NCBI GenBank assembly: GCA_964035015.1
Contig: OZ036004.1
Location: forward strand, 10,111,576-10,175,575
DNA: 64,000 nt
Direction of reading: 5' to 3'
Source: Corallium rubrum
Taxonomy: Eukaryota; Cnidaria; Anthozoa; Scleralcyonacea; Coralliidae
The notes beneath the pieces are model-generated. The model was not told the origin of the DNA and did no database searches. It worked only from the letters and a program-made list of their open reading frames with translations. Shown here in pieces: positions 28,601-52,251 of the stretch. The translations under genes and the position numbers were made by a program. Each line of letters opens with the position of its first letter. The first letter of the stretch is position 1.

Positions 28601-31600
28601 CACACGAGTGCACTACACTCGCAATCCAACATTTCTTGAAAAAGTTGGAAGTAGTTTTTGTGCTGCTATGTTTGGCATTTTTATCGTGATTGGAGCATTT
28701 CCACTGCTTTATTGGAATGAGGTAAGATTATAACCTTTTATGAATTAATTAAATATTTATTCTCTGAAGTTGTAATTAAAACAGTCAGTCACAAAATATG
28801 AAAACAAGCCTGCATGGTATTAGATAGATTAAACTGCAACAGTAGAGTGCAGTAGTGTCAGATTGCAGTACAGACTATATACAGCAGTCTAAGTACAGTA
28901 GACTAGAGTACAATACAGTACAGATGATGGTAGGGTTAGAGTACGTAGAGTAGAGTAGAGTAGAGTAGAGTAGAGTAGAGTAGAGTAGAGTAGAGTAGAG
29001 TAGCCTGCAGGCAGGCCCTCCTGTCGCTGTGCTGCTCGCAGGCTAAGAGTAGAGTGGAGTGGAGTGGAGCACAGTACAGTACAGTACAAACTACAGTACA
29101 GTCTTTAGTACAGTATATAATAGAGAACTATCAGTACCATTGCAGGTACAAGTCTGTACTGTACTGTACTGTCTACTGTACTGTAGTGTACTGTACTGTC
29201 TACTGTACTGTACTGTACTGTACTGTACTGTACTGTACTGTACTGTACTGTACTGTACTGTACTGTACTGTACTGTACTGTATAATATACTTATAAGTAA
29301 TAATAGCATAGAGGTGTATTAGCTACTAAGGGTCATTTAGCAAAATTCCTGAGGGTTGAATACAGTCTGGATTAGTAAAAATGAATTTTAATGAAGTAAT
29401 ATTATTAGTTGTTAATGACCTGTGAGAACAAAAGAAATTCCCACAAACATTATGTAGTACTGTATACTGTACGGTAAACTAAACTGGGACACAGTAACCT
29501 AGCTAGCTGGTTTAGAGCTGGCCCAGTGTGCAATCACTTACCTTTTCAATTAAGTCACCAAGTCACCATAGTATTGTCATTATCACAAAAAAATCTACTG
29601 CCACATAAATGTAAATGGAGTTCCCTGGTGCAATGTGGCTGCATAAACAGCTTGGATATAGTGGAACATCTGACTACAGACACACAAAGTTCATTTTAAG
29701 TCAGTGCCATACACCCCACCCCCCAATCACCCCCTCTCACACCAGTCAGGTCTATGTTCTCTGTACATAACTTTGCATAAACCAATATTTTCTTGGTAGG
29801 GTCGTGCTGTTAAGACTGCCACTGCTTTAGATGAAGGTCTGAGATATGTAATACATGTTGACAATCCTCGGAGTATCCACCAAGCAGAGGATGGAAAACT
29901 AGTCCATCTAACAGGATTAATTGAAACAGACAAGGTGAATTTCTTCCCCTTCAATTTTCGATATTGAAGAAACAGTATTGTGCATTAAAGCCATTTTAAT
30001 TCTGCAACACGGAATTGTGATTTTTATTATAGCATGTAACTGATACAGAATACCAGATTACAATGAAAGCTGTGAAGCTCAAAAGACAAGTGGAAATGTT
30101 CCAATGGGTTGAACATAAGACTGAAAGGTACGAGCTCATACTGATGGAAAAGACGATAAAGTTGAAAATAGTACAAAGATAAAGATGGAAAAGTTCAACT
30201 TATTTTAACATTTCTAAATTTTAAATAGAACAAATAAAACACCAAACGGCAAACGTTTCAAATTTCGGAGGTTCTTATTTTCACTGCTGAACTAATATCG
30301 TCTTGGCTTTTTGATTGGTAACACGATTTTGTGCGCAGTTTCTCATGTAACTGAAATTACAATATAATGCGCAGTTCTAACAAAAGATTCAAGGTGTGGC
30401 TCAATGAAAGAAATGCGCGACTGTGAAACAATTTGCGCAATTTCTTAAATAATGCGCGGGGATTTTACATATTTAGGATATTTGGAACATTTTAAGACGA
30501 TTTGTAATATATCTTGTCAGACGAAAATTTCATCTTCATGGGCTTTTTCGCTGTTAAAGGTTCCGGAAGTATGAATTTTTCGTCTGACAAGATATATTAC
30601 AAATCGTCTTAAAATGTTCCAAATATCCTAAATATGTAAAATCCCCAACCCTGAGATAGGCACTTTAAATAATGCGCAGTTTTAATAAAAAAGTTGCCGT
30701 TCTATGAAATCATTAAATGCGCGTCATCTGTAAACTGTAAACAATTTGCGTAATTCTTAACATAACGCGCAAAATTATAATAAAAACAGGTGCAGTTCTA
30801 TAAAAGAAATGCGCATCTGTAAACTGTAAAAAATTTGCGCAGTTCTAACAAAAGATGCAGTAGTTTTCTAAAAGAAATGCGCATCTATAAAACAATGTGC
30901 GCATTTCTAGCAAAGTAATGTATAGGTCTGACAAAAAATGCGTCTGACATAAAATAATGTGCGCAGTTGATACAATGATGTTCAGTTCTAACAAAAATGT
31001 AATAACTTCATTGCCTATAGCAACTGGTGGTCAAACAGGGCGAAATGCCTCAATTGAACATCACTACGATGATGTAGGGTGTTGATTTTATGGAGGAAGG
31101 AAAACTGGAGAACCCGGCGAAAACCCCTCGAAGCCCAGGAGAGATCAACTACAACTCTACTCACATTAGTTCCAAGCTCGACAACGGGGTGATTCCCAAG
31201 CGGTCACCCATCTAAGTACTAACCCCGTCTAACCGGGCTTAACTATTGGTGAGAGGCAGCGCCCTAACAGCACACGCCACTTGTGCCCCTTAGTTCTATT
31301 AGTTCTATTAGTTCTATATGCCTAGTTCTGTAGCAAAAAACATATCACTCTTAACGTCACTTTAACTACACTTCATAAACAAACGCTATAGAAGCACGAC
31401 TATGAATTTGCAACTTTAACATACAAATGTTGACCTAATCTTTATGTAGGAAATTCAATGAAGGAGGCGAGACACGAGTTGAAACAACATACTCTTACAG
31501 TAAGTGAAAAGCAGTCATGTTTCTTTTGATTCGTGGCTTTCGTGCATATTTTCGATTTAAACGACGAGTGGTCCTTTTGCAGGGAGAGAATGGCAATCAG

Positions 31601-32010
31601 GCATCGTTAGCAGCGCAACATTTGACAGGAGCCACGGACATGAAAACCCAAGGTAAAAAATGAAAAATAAAAAAACAACTCTTGCGCATTGCATTTTCTT
31701 ATTCCCACACATGCGTGTTGTTGTTGCTGGTGGTGTTTTTAAGGTTGGTCAGTTGTTGGTGGTGTTTGTGTTGTTGTTGGTGGTGGTAGTATTGGTAGGA
31801 GTAGTGATATTGTTGTTGTTGTTGGTGGTGGTGTTCGTGTTGTTGGTGGTGGTAGTGGTATTGATAGTGGTGGTGATATTGTTGTTTTTGTTGGTGTTGG
31901 TGGTGTTGGTATAGTGTTTATCAGTTGTTGGTGTTGGTGTTGTTGCTGGCGGCGGTGGTGGCAGTGTTGTTGTTGTTTTTGTTGTGGTGGTGATGTTCCA
32001 AAGTTCGTAG

Positions 32011-32074
<64 letters not shown>

Positions 32075-35000
32075 CGTCATTGCTGGTGCTGGTGCTGGTG
32101 ATGGTGGTGTTGGTGGTGTTGTTATTGTTGCTGCGGCTGCCGTTGTCGTTGTTGTTACTTATTAACTGTATTACACCAGTCTTTGTTGTCACCTAAGCAG
32201 CTAAAAAAGTTTCATAAGTTGTAGTTAATTCTTTGTTTCTTCAACAGTTCAATGGTCGTTACATCCAAACAATTCGAAGTTGACGATGTTTACGTTGGAG
32301 CATACCATCTTTCGGAAGGTCTGTCTTGTAACACGCCCACATGACATTCATATTCAACCTCCGAAATGACCTCTTCATATGACCCAAAAAGATTTCCTGA
32401 ATTTCGCCAGGGAACCATACGTCCATTGTGAAGAGAATCCCAAATTTTTTAATCCCTAATTTGAAGAGGCTTATTGTAAATACTCAACTGAACTTTGGAC
32501 TGGACTATTATCACAAAGCGGGATTTTCTGAGTGGTCTAACCCCAACAAACAAACATCCAGTCCAAAGTCTGCTTCAAAGTCCAGTCCAGTGTTTATCCA
32601 ATCCATTCCAACGGTCAGTTCAGTGTTTACAATGTGTCATTACTAAGCAGTTTTACACAGACCAACTACGGCAAAGCCGAAAGGGTTAAACGAATTTTTT
32701 TCTTTACTAAAGGACTTGTTAGCCGTATTGGTAACTTCAAACCGCTTCACATGAGGGACATCCCTGCTACGCATGACCAACGATTACACAATATTCACTT
32801 GCAAGACGGAGTCTTGTATCATTCACGTGACCCGATGAGGCCAGAGGTAAGAAGGGCGTATATCGAGGGGAATTTCTGATTGCAACTCACCCTTGAGATT
32901 CAAAGACATGTTGTCACGTAAAAACGCACAGCATGGTTACAACTTTTTAACGGCCTACAGCACGAGGTTGAGCTGGCCAGCATAAGCAATGCATATTACC
33001 AACAACGACTGTACACTGTGGTTTACTATATTATTGACTGACAGAGTGATGGATCCAAGACGGCGGTGTATGGGTTGGGCTGGACTACAGCCTGGTTTCC
33101 ATATAATTGCTACGATCGCTCAAAAATTAACTCAGCGATCGTAACGATCAACAATCGTGTCGCTGTTTCCATATGATCGCTGATCAATTGCAGCCATTGT
33201 TTTAATGTCCGCTGGGATGCATACTGATCGCTGAGATTGAAAAATCACCGTTTCCATATAAAACGCAACGATCGCCACGCTCTCTTGGTAATCGTGGCGA
33301 TATGATCGCTGCGCTCGCCGAGTTCCTTTTTGAGCGATCGTGGCAATCGTAGTGATTCGAGATTCCTGTTAATTAAACTTCTCTTTTCTAGATTGGCGAT
33401 TTAAGAGTGAAGTTTAGCTATGCAGGTTATTGTGGTAAACCCGGAACACCTCACGGAGAACCAATGACGGTTAGAACAATGATTTTGAACATCTAAACAC
33501 CGACAGGCAACCAACACGATCACCAATACTAACCCAACCACCACCACGATCACGAACACCAACATCAACATCAACATGATCACCTACACCACCCATCACC
33601 ACCATCACCACCACAAACACCACGATAAACACGACCACCATAACACGGTCACCAACCACCACCACCACCAGCATCACTACCACCACCACCATCAACGCGA
33701 CCACCACCATCAACACGACCACCAACACTACCACGATCACCACCACCATCAACACGACCACCACCACCACGACCAACACAATCACAACTACCACCACCAG
33801 CATGACCGCTACCAACACGATTGCCACCAACACGACCAACACATACACCACCAACACCAACACCAACACCAACACCAACACCAACACCAACACCAACACC
33901 AACACCAACACGAGGGTTATGTGTCTGTTTCTTCGTTCTTGTTAGGTCAGTGTTGTGGCTAAACAAAGTGGTAACATGTTAGGTGCATACGAGACCGATT
34001 CAGGCTACACACTGGAATTGCTTTATCCTGGTAGAATGTCTGCCAAGGTATGTATGTCAACTACATGTGATTTTACCATGAATGACCTGTTGAAGTTATA
34101 CTTCATCACCTCACTGCCACAACTTCACCACCACCCCCCACCCTCACCCCCGCCACTATTTCACTATCAATTCACCGCCATCATCTCCCCACCAACCACC
34201 ACTTTCCTCACCACTACCTCCACCACTTCCCCCACCGCCACTATTTCACCACCACTTTACCAACGTCATTACACCACACTACTAGATCACCACCGGTACC
34301 GTCGCCGCGAAAACCACCACCATGTGCACTGCCACCACTGCCGTCGCCACCACACCTTAACATTTCCTGTATTACTTATTTCCTAGCAAATTTTCGAAGC
34401 CGAGCATGCTTCTAACGCAATGATGACATGGCTTCTTCGAGGAGCTGGCTGGCTAATGATGTTCATTGGTTTTATAATGATGACAAGTATTATCACAGTA
34501 TTAGGTAAGTTCTGTACAAGTGACTGTGTGTGTGCTTATAACTTGTGCAACATACCGTAATCATATCACACACGCCCTGGCGATTGTTGGTCAGAAATGT
34601 ATAGGTGGTGGTGCTCAAATATTCAGAAAATGTTCTGACGACCAGTTAGACGCTCTACCGCTTTCGGAGCACATATGACTATTATGAATTTGCAACCTCT
34701 AATCTCCATCTGAGCCTCAGTGGTTGAATGGTCAGAGCATCTAACCGGTCCTTAGAAGGTTACATGTTCGATCCCTGTCTGGGGCTCAGAAATCTTTTCA
34801 GAGCATTTAAGCTTGACGAACGTCCACCAAACGTCTGTTACATTACACCAAGCTCGCAAGCTCGTTGTATACGTACAACTTATCACATCATATCATTTCA
34901 ACTACATCTCATATGCGAACGCTACCACTTAGGAGCACAATATGACTATCTATGAATTTGTAACCTTAGCTCACCATCTGAGTCCCAGTGGCAGCTCTAT

Positions 35001-36054
35001 TAGTTTTATAAGAGAAGTCAGAAGAGAATTGGGGTTACCCTGTGGTATAAGCTCAGGCCGCGCGTTTAACAGGTAACCCAAATTCTCTTCTGACTTCTCT
35101 TATAAAATTAATAGAGATGCCTGCAGAGGAGACTAGGTTAGAGCGTCTCACTGGTCATTTGAAGGATGCAGGTTCGATCCTTGTCTGAGGCTCGGGAACA
35201 TTTTCTGAGCTGTTACATTAGACAAAGCTCGCAAACGTACTGCAGGTACAGGTACCACTCTTAAAAGCCGTTTGTTTCAAACTGATTTCTTCATCGTTCT
35301 CTCTCGAGTTAAGTAGAATACACCAGAGCAGAATTCTTTACAGGCTTTGGCCAGTTTCAGGACACTGTCGTTTTCAGACTTCGTTGTAAGGCCCCGTTCA
35401 CACTCTACCGGATAGATTTTCGTGCCGGCACAAAAAATATCCAGTATAGTGTAAACAGATTCGATCGGCACGATATTGTGCCGAAGTAAGCCCCGTTCAC
35501 ACTATACCGGATAGCTTTTGTGCCGGCACGAAAACCTGACGATACAATCAAATCCCACGCTCTATCCTATTAATTTACTTCCGGAATGATTTCGAACTCC
35601 GTTCACACTGGAACTGGAGGCGCAGCGGCGTGCCGGCACAGAAATTGTGCCGGAGCAGGTGTTTTGTGTGTGAACAGAAGGCCTATCTGATATGGTTTTC
35701 GTGCCGGCACAAAAGCTATCCGGTATAGTGTGAACGGGACCTTAACGTATATGATATTGATAACTGCAGTACTGTTTAAGTTTGTATACTATGGATCCCA
35801 TGAGGTATAGTATTAACTTATACTTTCTTTTCCTCGCAGTCTCCTGGATTCCCATTGTCCGTGACATTGTCGGGCTGGGAGTAACTCTGGCTTGCGTTGC
35901 CATGGCTACGTCATTCTCATTGGTTGTCATCGCCATCGGTTGGATAAGGTTTCGACCTATGCTGGCGCTTGCACTACTGGCGGCTGCCGCCGTACCGTTT
36001 ATCGTATCAAGACAAAAAGCCAAATCAGACAAGAGATCGGAAGAGAAATCCTAA
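25637..36054 (+). CDS. TMEM43: TMEM43 (LUMA) homologue, 12 exons
   Basis: A multi-pass inner nuclear membrane/ER protein that in vertebrates binds emerin and lamins. Exons: 25637-25663, 28557-28721, 29800-29934, 30033-30127, 31450-31499, 31583-31652, 32248-32318, 32713-32846, 33392-33469, 33946-34047, 34387-34504, 35840-36054. All have GT..AG and compatible phases, giving 419 codons plus stop; human TMEM43 has 400. Recognisable order: N-terminal membrane segment (AAMFGIFIVIGAFPLLYWNE), GRAVKTA, VEMFQWVEH, TTYSY with EWQS, YHSRDP, GDLRVKFSYAG, then three C-terminal membrane helices near 34420, 35870 and 35970. The short first exon (9 codons) is inferred from phase and a strong donor. The exon 9 donor GTTAGA is weak. 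Introns hold SINEs, MITEs and simple repeats. The gene ends tail-to-tail with ALDH5A1. Confidence 0.95.
26697..26943. mobile_element. Foldback MITE in TMEM43 intron 1
   Basis: Inverted ends of about 45 bp: CTGAACCC and AAAACAACCTAT...GTAGTAGTTTGAAAGCCCTA on the left, their complement on the right ending GGGTTCAG. The centre is unique. Confidence 0.85.
27440..27960. mobile_element. Probable transposon fragment in TMEM43 intron 1
   Basis: It begins with GGATTTACAGGGGG-type sequence and a C-rich inverted stretch (CCTTGGCCAAGG), then a G/C-rich block near 27670-27860 unlike its AT-rich surroundings. A (GAT/ATC)(A/T)-rich repeat of ATATGATTCATA lies at 27580-27650. No frame matches a transposase that I recognise. 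Confidence 0.35.
28937..29000. repeat. TAGAG pentanucleotide repeat
   Basis: About 13 units of TAGAG inside TMEM43 intron 2, bordered by diverged AGTAC-type repeat. Confidence 0.9.
29150..29282. repeat. TGTAC pentanucleotide repeat
   Basis: About 25 units of CTGTA/TGTAC, near pure towards the 3' side. The same word family in opposite sense (AGTAC) fills 28860-29120, so the intron holds an inverted pair of related arrays that could fold. Confidence 0.9.
30330..31010. repeat. Degenerate tandem repeat of GCGCAGTTCTAA-type units
   Basis: Many imperfect copies of AATGCGCA, TTCTAACAAAA and CTGTAAACTGTAAA occur through TMEM43 intron 4. It is interrupted by the foldback element at 30458-30646. Confidence 0.6.
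30458..30646. mobile_element. Foldback MITE with near-perfect 75-bp arms
   Basis: The left arm begins GGGGATTTTACATATTTAGG and the right arm ends with its exact complement. Both arms include GACGATTTGTAATATATC. The high arm identity suggests a fairly recent insertion. Confidence 0.88.
31080..31290 (-). mobile_element. 5S rRNA-derived SINE
   Basis: On the - strand the sequence GGTTAGTACTTAGATGGGTG and GACCGCTTGGGAA matches the 3' half of 5S rRNA, including its internal promoter region. It is followed by a body with GGTTTTCGCCGGGTTCTCC and GTTTTCCTCC. The 5' part (GGGCACAAGTGGCGTG) is diverged. It is a retroposon, not a working 5S gene. Confidence 0.75.
31729..32156. repeat. GTT/GTG-rich trinucleotide array in a TMEM43 intron
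   Basis: Impure GGT/GTT repeats with a pure GTT run at about 32010-32072. Frames across it are artefacts. Confidence 0.95.
33085..33362. mobile_element. MITE with TGGTTTCCATAT terminus
   Basis: Built of repeated GCGATCGT words with GTTTCCATATGATCGCTG and GTTTCCATATAAAACGC subunits and inverted partners near 33290-33340. It lies in the TMEM43 intron just before the exon at 33392. Confidence 0.6.
33540..33912. repeat. CAC/CAA-rich minisatellite
   Basis: Impure ACCACC units ending in a pure ACCAAC run (about 33848-33910), 35 bp before a TMEM43 exon. It is poor in G on the + strand and leaves only a short pyrimidine tract before the acceptor. Confidence 0.95.
34100..34360. repeat. C-rich CACC repeat in TMEM43 intron
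   Basis: Irregular CACCAC/CCCACC sequence filling most of the short intron before the exon at 34387. Confidence 0.8.
34714..34785 (+). repeat. tRNA-like SINE head, copy 4
   Basis: A tRNA-shaped unit (GCCTCAG with CTGGGGC acceptor, B-box GTTCGATCCC) in TMEM43 intron 11, with the same CTGAG flank as the copies at 892 and 3141. Confidence 0.6.
34975..35215 (+). repeat. tRNA-like SINE split by a palindrome
   Basis: The head starts at about 34978 (CTGAGTCCCAGTGG) and resumes after 35118 (GGTTAGAGCGTC, B-box GGTTCGATCC). Between them lies a foldback at about 34995-35116 with arms CTCTATTA, TTTATAAGAGAAGTCAG and complement. The foldback inserted into a pre-existing SINE. Confidence 0.7.
35385..35745. 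mobile_element. MITE with GGCCCCGTTCACACT terminus (nested pair)
   Basis: The left end GGCCCCGTTCACACTCTACC and the right end, the complement GTGTGAACGGGACC, are inverted. A second left-type end occurs at about 35490, so one copy sits within another. GTGCCGGCAC is repeated several times inside. Confidence 0.82.
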
Positions 36055-36446
36055 AAAAATGAGTCGCCTTTTCGTAACACTCTTGGGCAGTCACATGATG
36101 ATGTAATTTATCTCTTTTTATGCATAAACTTCGACGTATTGGTACTGATTTAGTTGTTTAAAACAATAATATTTAAGTGCTTGTGTTATTGATGTAACGC
36201 CACGTAGAAGAGGAAAAAACAAAAAAAAATGATTTGTTGTTAATAATGCGATGATTGAAAGAACTAGTGGGCCTTGCAGATCAACATACCCTGGAAACCA
36301 GAGGAATCTCTTACAACCTCGTACCCAGGCTCTTATCTCTTACTGTTCATGACCCAACGTTTCGACACACCGATCAAGTGTCTTCGTTGTGAAGACAGGT
36401 CCCATATTTATAGTCACAAATACAGAACCATAGATGACGTTATCTG
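36055..36446 (+). other. TMEM43 3' UTR and intergenic space
   Basis: Follows the TMEM43 stop. No clear AATAAA in the first 200 bp; AACAATAATATTTAAG and later A-rich sequence occur. No other feature is seen. Confidence 0.4.
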
Positions 36447-36450
36447 TTAA

Positions 36451-36912
36451 AGTGGACATGAAACGAAAATTAAGTTTGTCTTATTTGAAAGACCACTTAA
36501 AATGATAGAGTAACATCTTTTGAAGTTTTTCGTTTCTTTGCTTCGTTTCTGAGATATTTCAGTTTGTTTGAAATGTAAATTAAACAACTTGACGTCACAT
36601 GTGCATAATGAGTTATCAGAGAAGGTTATATATCTTGGCTATTATCAAACATAATCACTTGAAAATTCTACATGTTTGGCCTTGTGAGAGAAACACACGC
36701 TAATACTTCCTTCGAATTATGTTTGGTTTGATAATAGCAAAGATATATAACCTTCTCTCATAACTCATTATGTACTTGTTTAATTTACATTTCAAACAAA
36801 CTGAAATATCTCAAGAATGAAGCAAGGAAACGAAAAACTGCAAAAGATGTTACTCTATCATTTTAAGTGTTCTTTCAAATAAGACAAACTTAATTTTCGT
36901 TTCATCTGCACT
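36451..36912. mobile_element. TTAA-type foldback MITE, copy 3
   Basis: Flanked by TTAA on both sides. Inverted ends AGTGGACATGAAACGAAAAT and its complement ending TGCACT. Long arms cover nearly the whole element. TTAA duplications are typical of piggyBac- or Kolobok-type transposons. Confidence 0.88.
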
Positions 36913-37190
36913 TTAACAAGATGCAGATATGGGGTAATTTTCGCCTTCGTCACGATTTATTGGCTGTGGGGAATATTAATAGTCAAGCCTCCAGACGTCT
37001 TTGATGGGTGGTCATGAAATTTGAATTATCCCATGACCGGTTCGGCGCGCATGCTGCGTTGGAAAATTAAGATTCCGTCGTGTTTTCGCGCGTAAAGGAC
37101 TGAGCTAATCTATCTTTACTATATATCCGTCACACGGTGTGATTTTTCGTTCAACTTGTCTTGCAACGCATTGACGTACCATTAAAGGCG

Positions 37191-37348
37191 GTTTTCCACT
37201 GGCGAATTTTGTCGTGCGAGGCGACATTTCTATTGTCAAAATTGAATAGATTGGAATAGATTCCTAATTAGCTCCACTCGAGAGCTCATAAAACAAAAGA
37301 AAAAGGTCGCTTCGCGCGACAAAATTCGCCAGTGGAAAACCGGCTTTA
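37191..37348. mobile_element. MITE with GCGGTTTTCCACT terminus, copy 1
   Basis: Near-palindromic: GGCGGTTTTCCACTGGCG at the left and CGCCAGTGGAAAACCGGC at the right. Inside, the GTCGC/GCGAC words are symmetrically placed. Confidence 0.88.
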
Positions 37349-37654
37349 AGCCGGTTTTTCACTTGGCGATTTTTTTCGCGCGAAGCGACTTTCTTTTGTT
37401 CGAATTCAATAGATTTCTGATTAGTTCCAGCCAGGCTTCGAAATAAATTTGAAACGTATACCGGTCACTATGACCGGCGGCTCAATAAATTTGCCGGTCA
37501 CAGAGGAATTTTTACCGGTCATTTTTAGTTATACTTATTTGCGCTCGTCGTTCGCGTGACTCGTGAGTTTAGAAACAATAATATACAACGGGCCAACGGC
37601 GTAACCGTTTTCGAGTTTTTAGGTAACGACGGTGAGACAAACAAACACGCACAC

Positions 37655-37747
<93 letters not shown>

Positions 37748-38049
37748 TAAAGGTATTATAATATAGATTGTGAATTATATTTGTATATGAACATTGTTTA
37801 AGCACGCTTTAGGCACAACGCCAGCATATCGTATTACAATTTGACACATTCGTTCTCACTTGGATTCAAAAATTCACCGGTCATGCATGTCCGCCAAGCG
37901 ATGGTATTTGCCGGTCAAACTGTAAAATTTTACCGGTCAGTGACCGGTGACCGGCACTTATTTCGAAGCCTGGTTCCAGCTCAGAGCTCATGAGACAAAA
38001 GAAAAAGTCGCTTCGCGCGAAAAAAGTCGCCTAGTGGAAAACCGGCTTT
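37349..38049. mobile_element. Same MITE, copy 2, split by another element
   Basis: The left part (37349-37432) and right part (37977-38049) make a complete copy (GCCGGTTTTTCACTTGGCG, TCGCGCGAAGCGAC). The interruption at 37433-37976 has inverted ends around GGCTTCGAAATAA and is rich in ACCGGTCA words. The end motif recurs in the element at 42587-42892. Confidence 0.82.
37660..37747. repeat. CAGA tetranucleotide microsatellite
   Basis: About 22 pure CAGA units inside the element at 37433-37976. The same motif forms a longer array at 50723. Confidence 0.97.
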
Positions 38050-38176
38050 AGAGCGCTGTGCAATGGTCAACATCTTTGTAGGAGAAGTTGCTGCAATCGT
38101 TGCCGATGTCGTAGGAATGAATGACCTCAGTGCTGGGTGACCAACCAGTCATTCCACCCTAGTTATCAGTGCCCTT

Positions 38177-38335
38177 TTAAGCCAGTTTTCCACTAGGCGG
38201 CTTTTTTCGCGCGAAGCGACTTTTTCTTTTTTCTCATGAGCTCTGAGCTGAACTAATAAGAAATTTGTTGAATTCGAACAAAAGAAAGTCGCTTCGCGCG
38301 AAAAAAGTCGCCTAGTGGAAAACCGGCTTTACAGT
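38177..38335. mobile_element. Same MITE, copy 3
   Basis: Inverted ends AGCCAGTTTTCCACTAGGCG and its complement. The inside matches copies 1 and 2 (TCGCGCGAAGCGAC, CTCATGAGCTCTGAGC). Confidence 0.88.
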
Positions 38336-38591
38336 TAAAATTGGAAATTTTGTATTGGGATTAGGGTTTGGGTTGGTGTTTATAAGGTAAGTCATGCTTC
38401 GTTATTTAGATTACAGTAGTTAAGCCTCATCCTTGGGCCTCACACCGGCATAGATCGAGTCGATTGCCCTGTCTCGCAACAATTTTGACCATTGCACAGC
38501 ATGTTACACGCAGTAATGGCTTGTGAAACTTGTTTACAAATATATTGTCACCAAATTGCAAAATGTTCTTGGCCATAATTTAAATCAAGGT

Positions 38592-50058
<11,467 letters not shown>

Positions 50059-50076
50059 TGCTCTGGAGAAAATCAT

Positions 50077-50562
50077 TAAAAATAACTTGGTTCGGTTAGG
50101 TGCAATTTAATAGATATCCGTCGAACAGACGAATGTGATCTAAGCCCTCTGTCTCCACCCCCCTCCCACCCCAACTAAGGCAAAAAGCAACACAGGTGAC
50201 CCAAACAAAACAAACAGCCATTTGCGTCCAAGGTTGATTGACTTCATGACTTGTTTCTCATTTGAAACGTAGCGTTTTTGTTTTTGCGTCTTTTATATAG
50301 GACATAGAGCGTGCACAGGTGTAAATGATAACGATTTTAGCACCTCTAAAGTAACGATTCCCCCCCCCCCCCCGAAAGTAGCGACCCCTAAAGGCTGCTA
50401 AACTTTACGCCGTTTACGGTAGTCAATTTGTCGGAAATATTCAACAAAAAAGGCAAAAAGAACAGTTAAATCTAATTTGTTGGATATTTATGAGATTTGT
50501 CGGATATTTATGAGTCCTTGCCACCCGACCAGAAAAGGTGAATTTCAGCTACTGATCGAGTG
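50077..50562. other. Upstream region of ALDH5A1
   Basis: No exon was recognised. A C-run lies at about 50360 next to CCGAAAGTAGCGACCCC, a single copy of the 17-bp minisatellite motif. A first exon encoding a presequence could lie here or beyond but is not identified. Confidence 0.4.
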
Positions 50563-50660
50563 GCTGTATGACTCTACTCTATCTCGGTTAGTACTTGGGT
50601 GGGAAACCGCCTAAAAAGTGGGAACAATCACTGGCGTAGTGTTGTTGTAGTTGGTCTTTT
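50563..50660 (+). repeat. 5S rRNA-like fragment
   Basis: GGTTAGTACTTGGGTGGGAA and ACCGCC match the 3' half of 5S rRNA, followed by a diverged end. It is truncated at the 5' side; a retroposed fragment. Confidence 0.7.
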
Positions 50661-50719
50661 CTGTACTTCCAGTCTGTAAATCAGAGAGAAGGAAAGAGAC
50701 ACACACAGAAAGAAAAAGA

Positions 50720-50889
<170 letters not shown>

Positions 50890-51092
50890 GGAAATTATGT
50901 AGGCGGAAACGTAGTGAAATAGATTATTACTACAATTATATACTACAGCCTGCCATTGTTGGTTGTGAGTGTGGCCCCGCGGGGGGGGGTGTTACTCCCA
51001 TAGCTATACGGGGACGTGTGGCTGAAAAGGGTATGGTTTTTGTCATTTTTGGCCTGGCACAAACAAGCTAGCAGTTTTTCTTTCTTCTGAGG

Positions 51093-51285
51093 GATGTTGA
51101 TGGCACAGTAATTAGCGCGCGTGCCTTTCACTTCTGCGACCCGGGTTCGATTCCTACTCTCCTGTAGGCTATAGTAACACTGGACCAATGAGGGATGGCC
51201 CTTACTGGACCGCTAGAGATAACAGTTTACATATAACTGATACTGGGTTATCCAGTAAAAATATAGTTAGTTTAGCTTTTGGTCT
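51093..51285 (+). mobile_element. tRNA-derived SINE, internally deleted copy
   Basis: Same head (TTAGCGCGCGTGCCTTTCAC, B-box GGTTCGATTCC) and 3' body (ACTGGACCAATGAGGGATGG) as the copy at 2424. It lacks about 90 bp of the middle part and most of the TTTAG tail. Confidence 0.85.
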
Positions 51286-52251
51286 GCAAAAGGGAACAAT
51301 TTTCACTATTTTGTCTAAAACAAAAATATTCAATTCCTTAGATGGTCTGGAACAGGGTTAGGGTTTCAAAAGTTCAACAGTACACTCCTACGGTTGAATT
51401 CCAATAAGTATCCCCCCGCCCCCCGAGGTGGAGCCCGCCAAAATGATGCAGCGTCGAAACATCTTGGGAACTCGCTAATTGAGAACAGCTGTCCCTAATG
51501 TACAACTTTTCCCGTGTGTAGTTTCTTAAAATTATCACATTTACTCACCATCATAATTGCGATAAACTGCGCAGAGGAAAGCGGCGAACGATATTATATT
51601 TTCTTAATGGGAAATGCTAATGAACGACTGCTGTAATATGTGGCCAAAGCATTCAAGCGGATTTGATCTTTCTCGCAGAGAAGTCAGGTTTTGCTTTAAG
51701 ACGTCCCACCATCCAGTCGCACAGAGTAGCCTTGGTAGAGCTTAAAAAATGTACCACAATTTCTTAAGGTATGAGCTAATTTTTACTATACATATAAATT
51801 ATAAGGATTTTGACATTTGTTCAACGTACGCGGTCAATGTACGCTCAGATGTCAAGAATGGTAAAAAGAAAAGCGCACAGTTCCCAGACTCGGTATATGC
51901 CAGGCAGCTCTCAATGCCGTTATTATCACTGAGTTGATAAACACGCCACCCATGTTCCCCAGGTCTCTTCAAAAAAATGTACCTATATCCCTAGATTGGT
52001 ACAAAGACAATTAACAAAATACAGCTCGTCATGCACATGAACATTAGAAATACAGTTGTTACTAGTTACATTGCTAGGCTACTAGTCGTAAACTCCAAAC
52101 ACAATGATACAATTTGAATTTTCTAAACTACTGACTCTGCATGTAATTGTGTTATCTTTTCTTTGTTATTCAATCTTCATAAGATGTAACCTTAGGTAAT
52201 TTTTCTGGTATATGTATAACACATTTTGTAACTGTAAGACTAAGATTAAGA
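51286..52251. other. Intergenic DNA
   Basis: AT-rich with short C-runs. No gene or recognised repeat. Confidence 0.4.
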
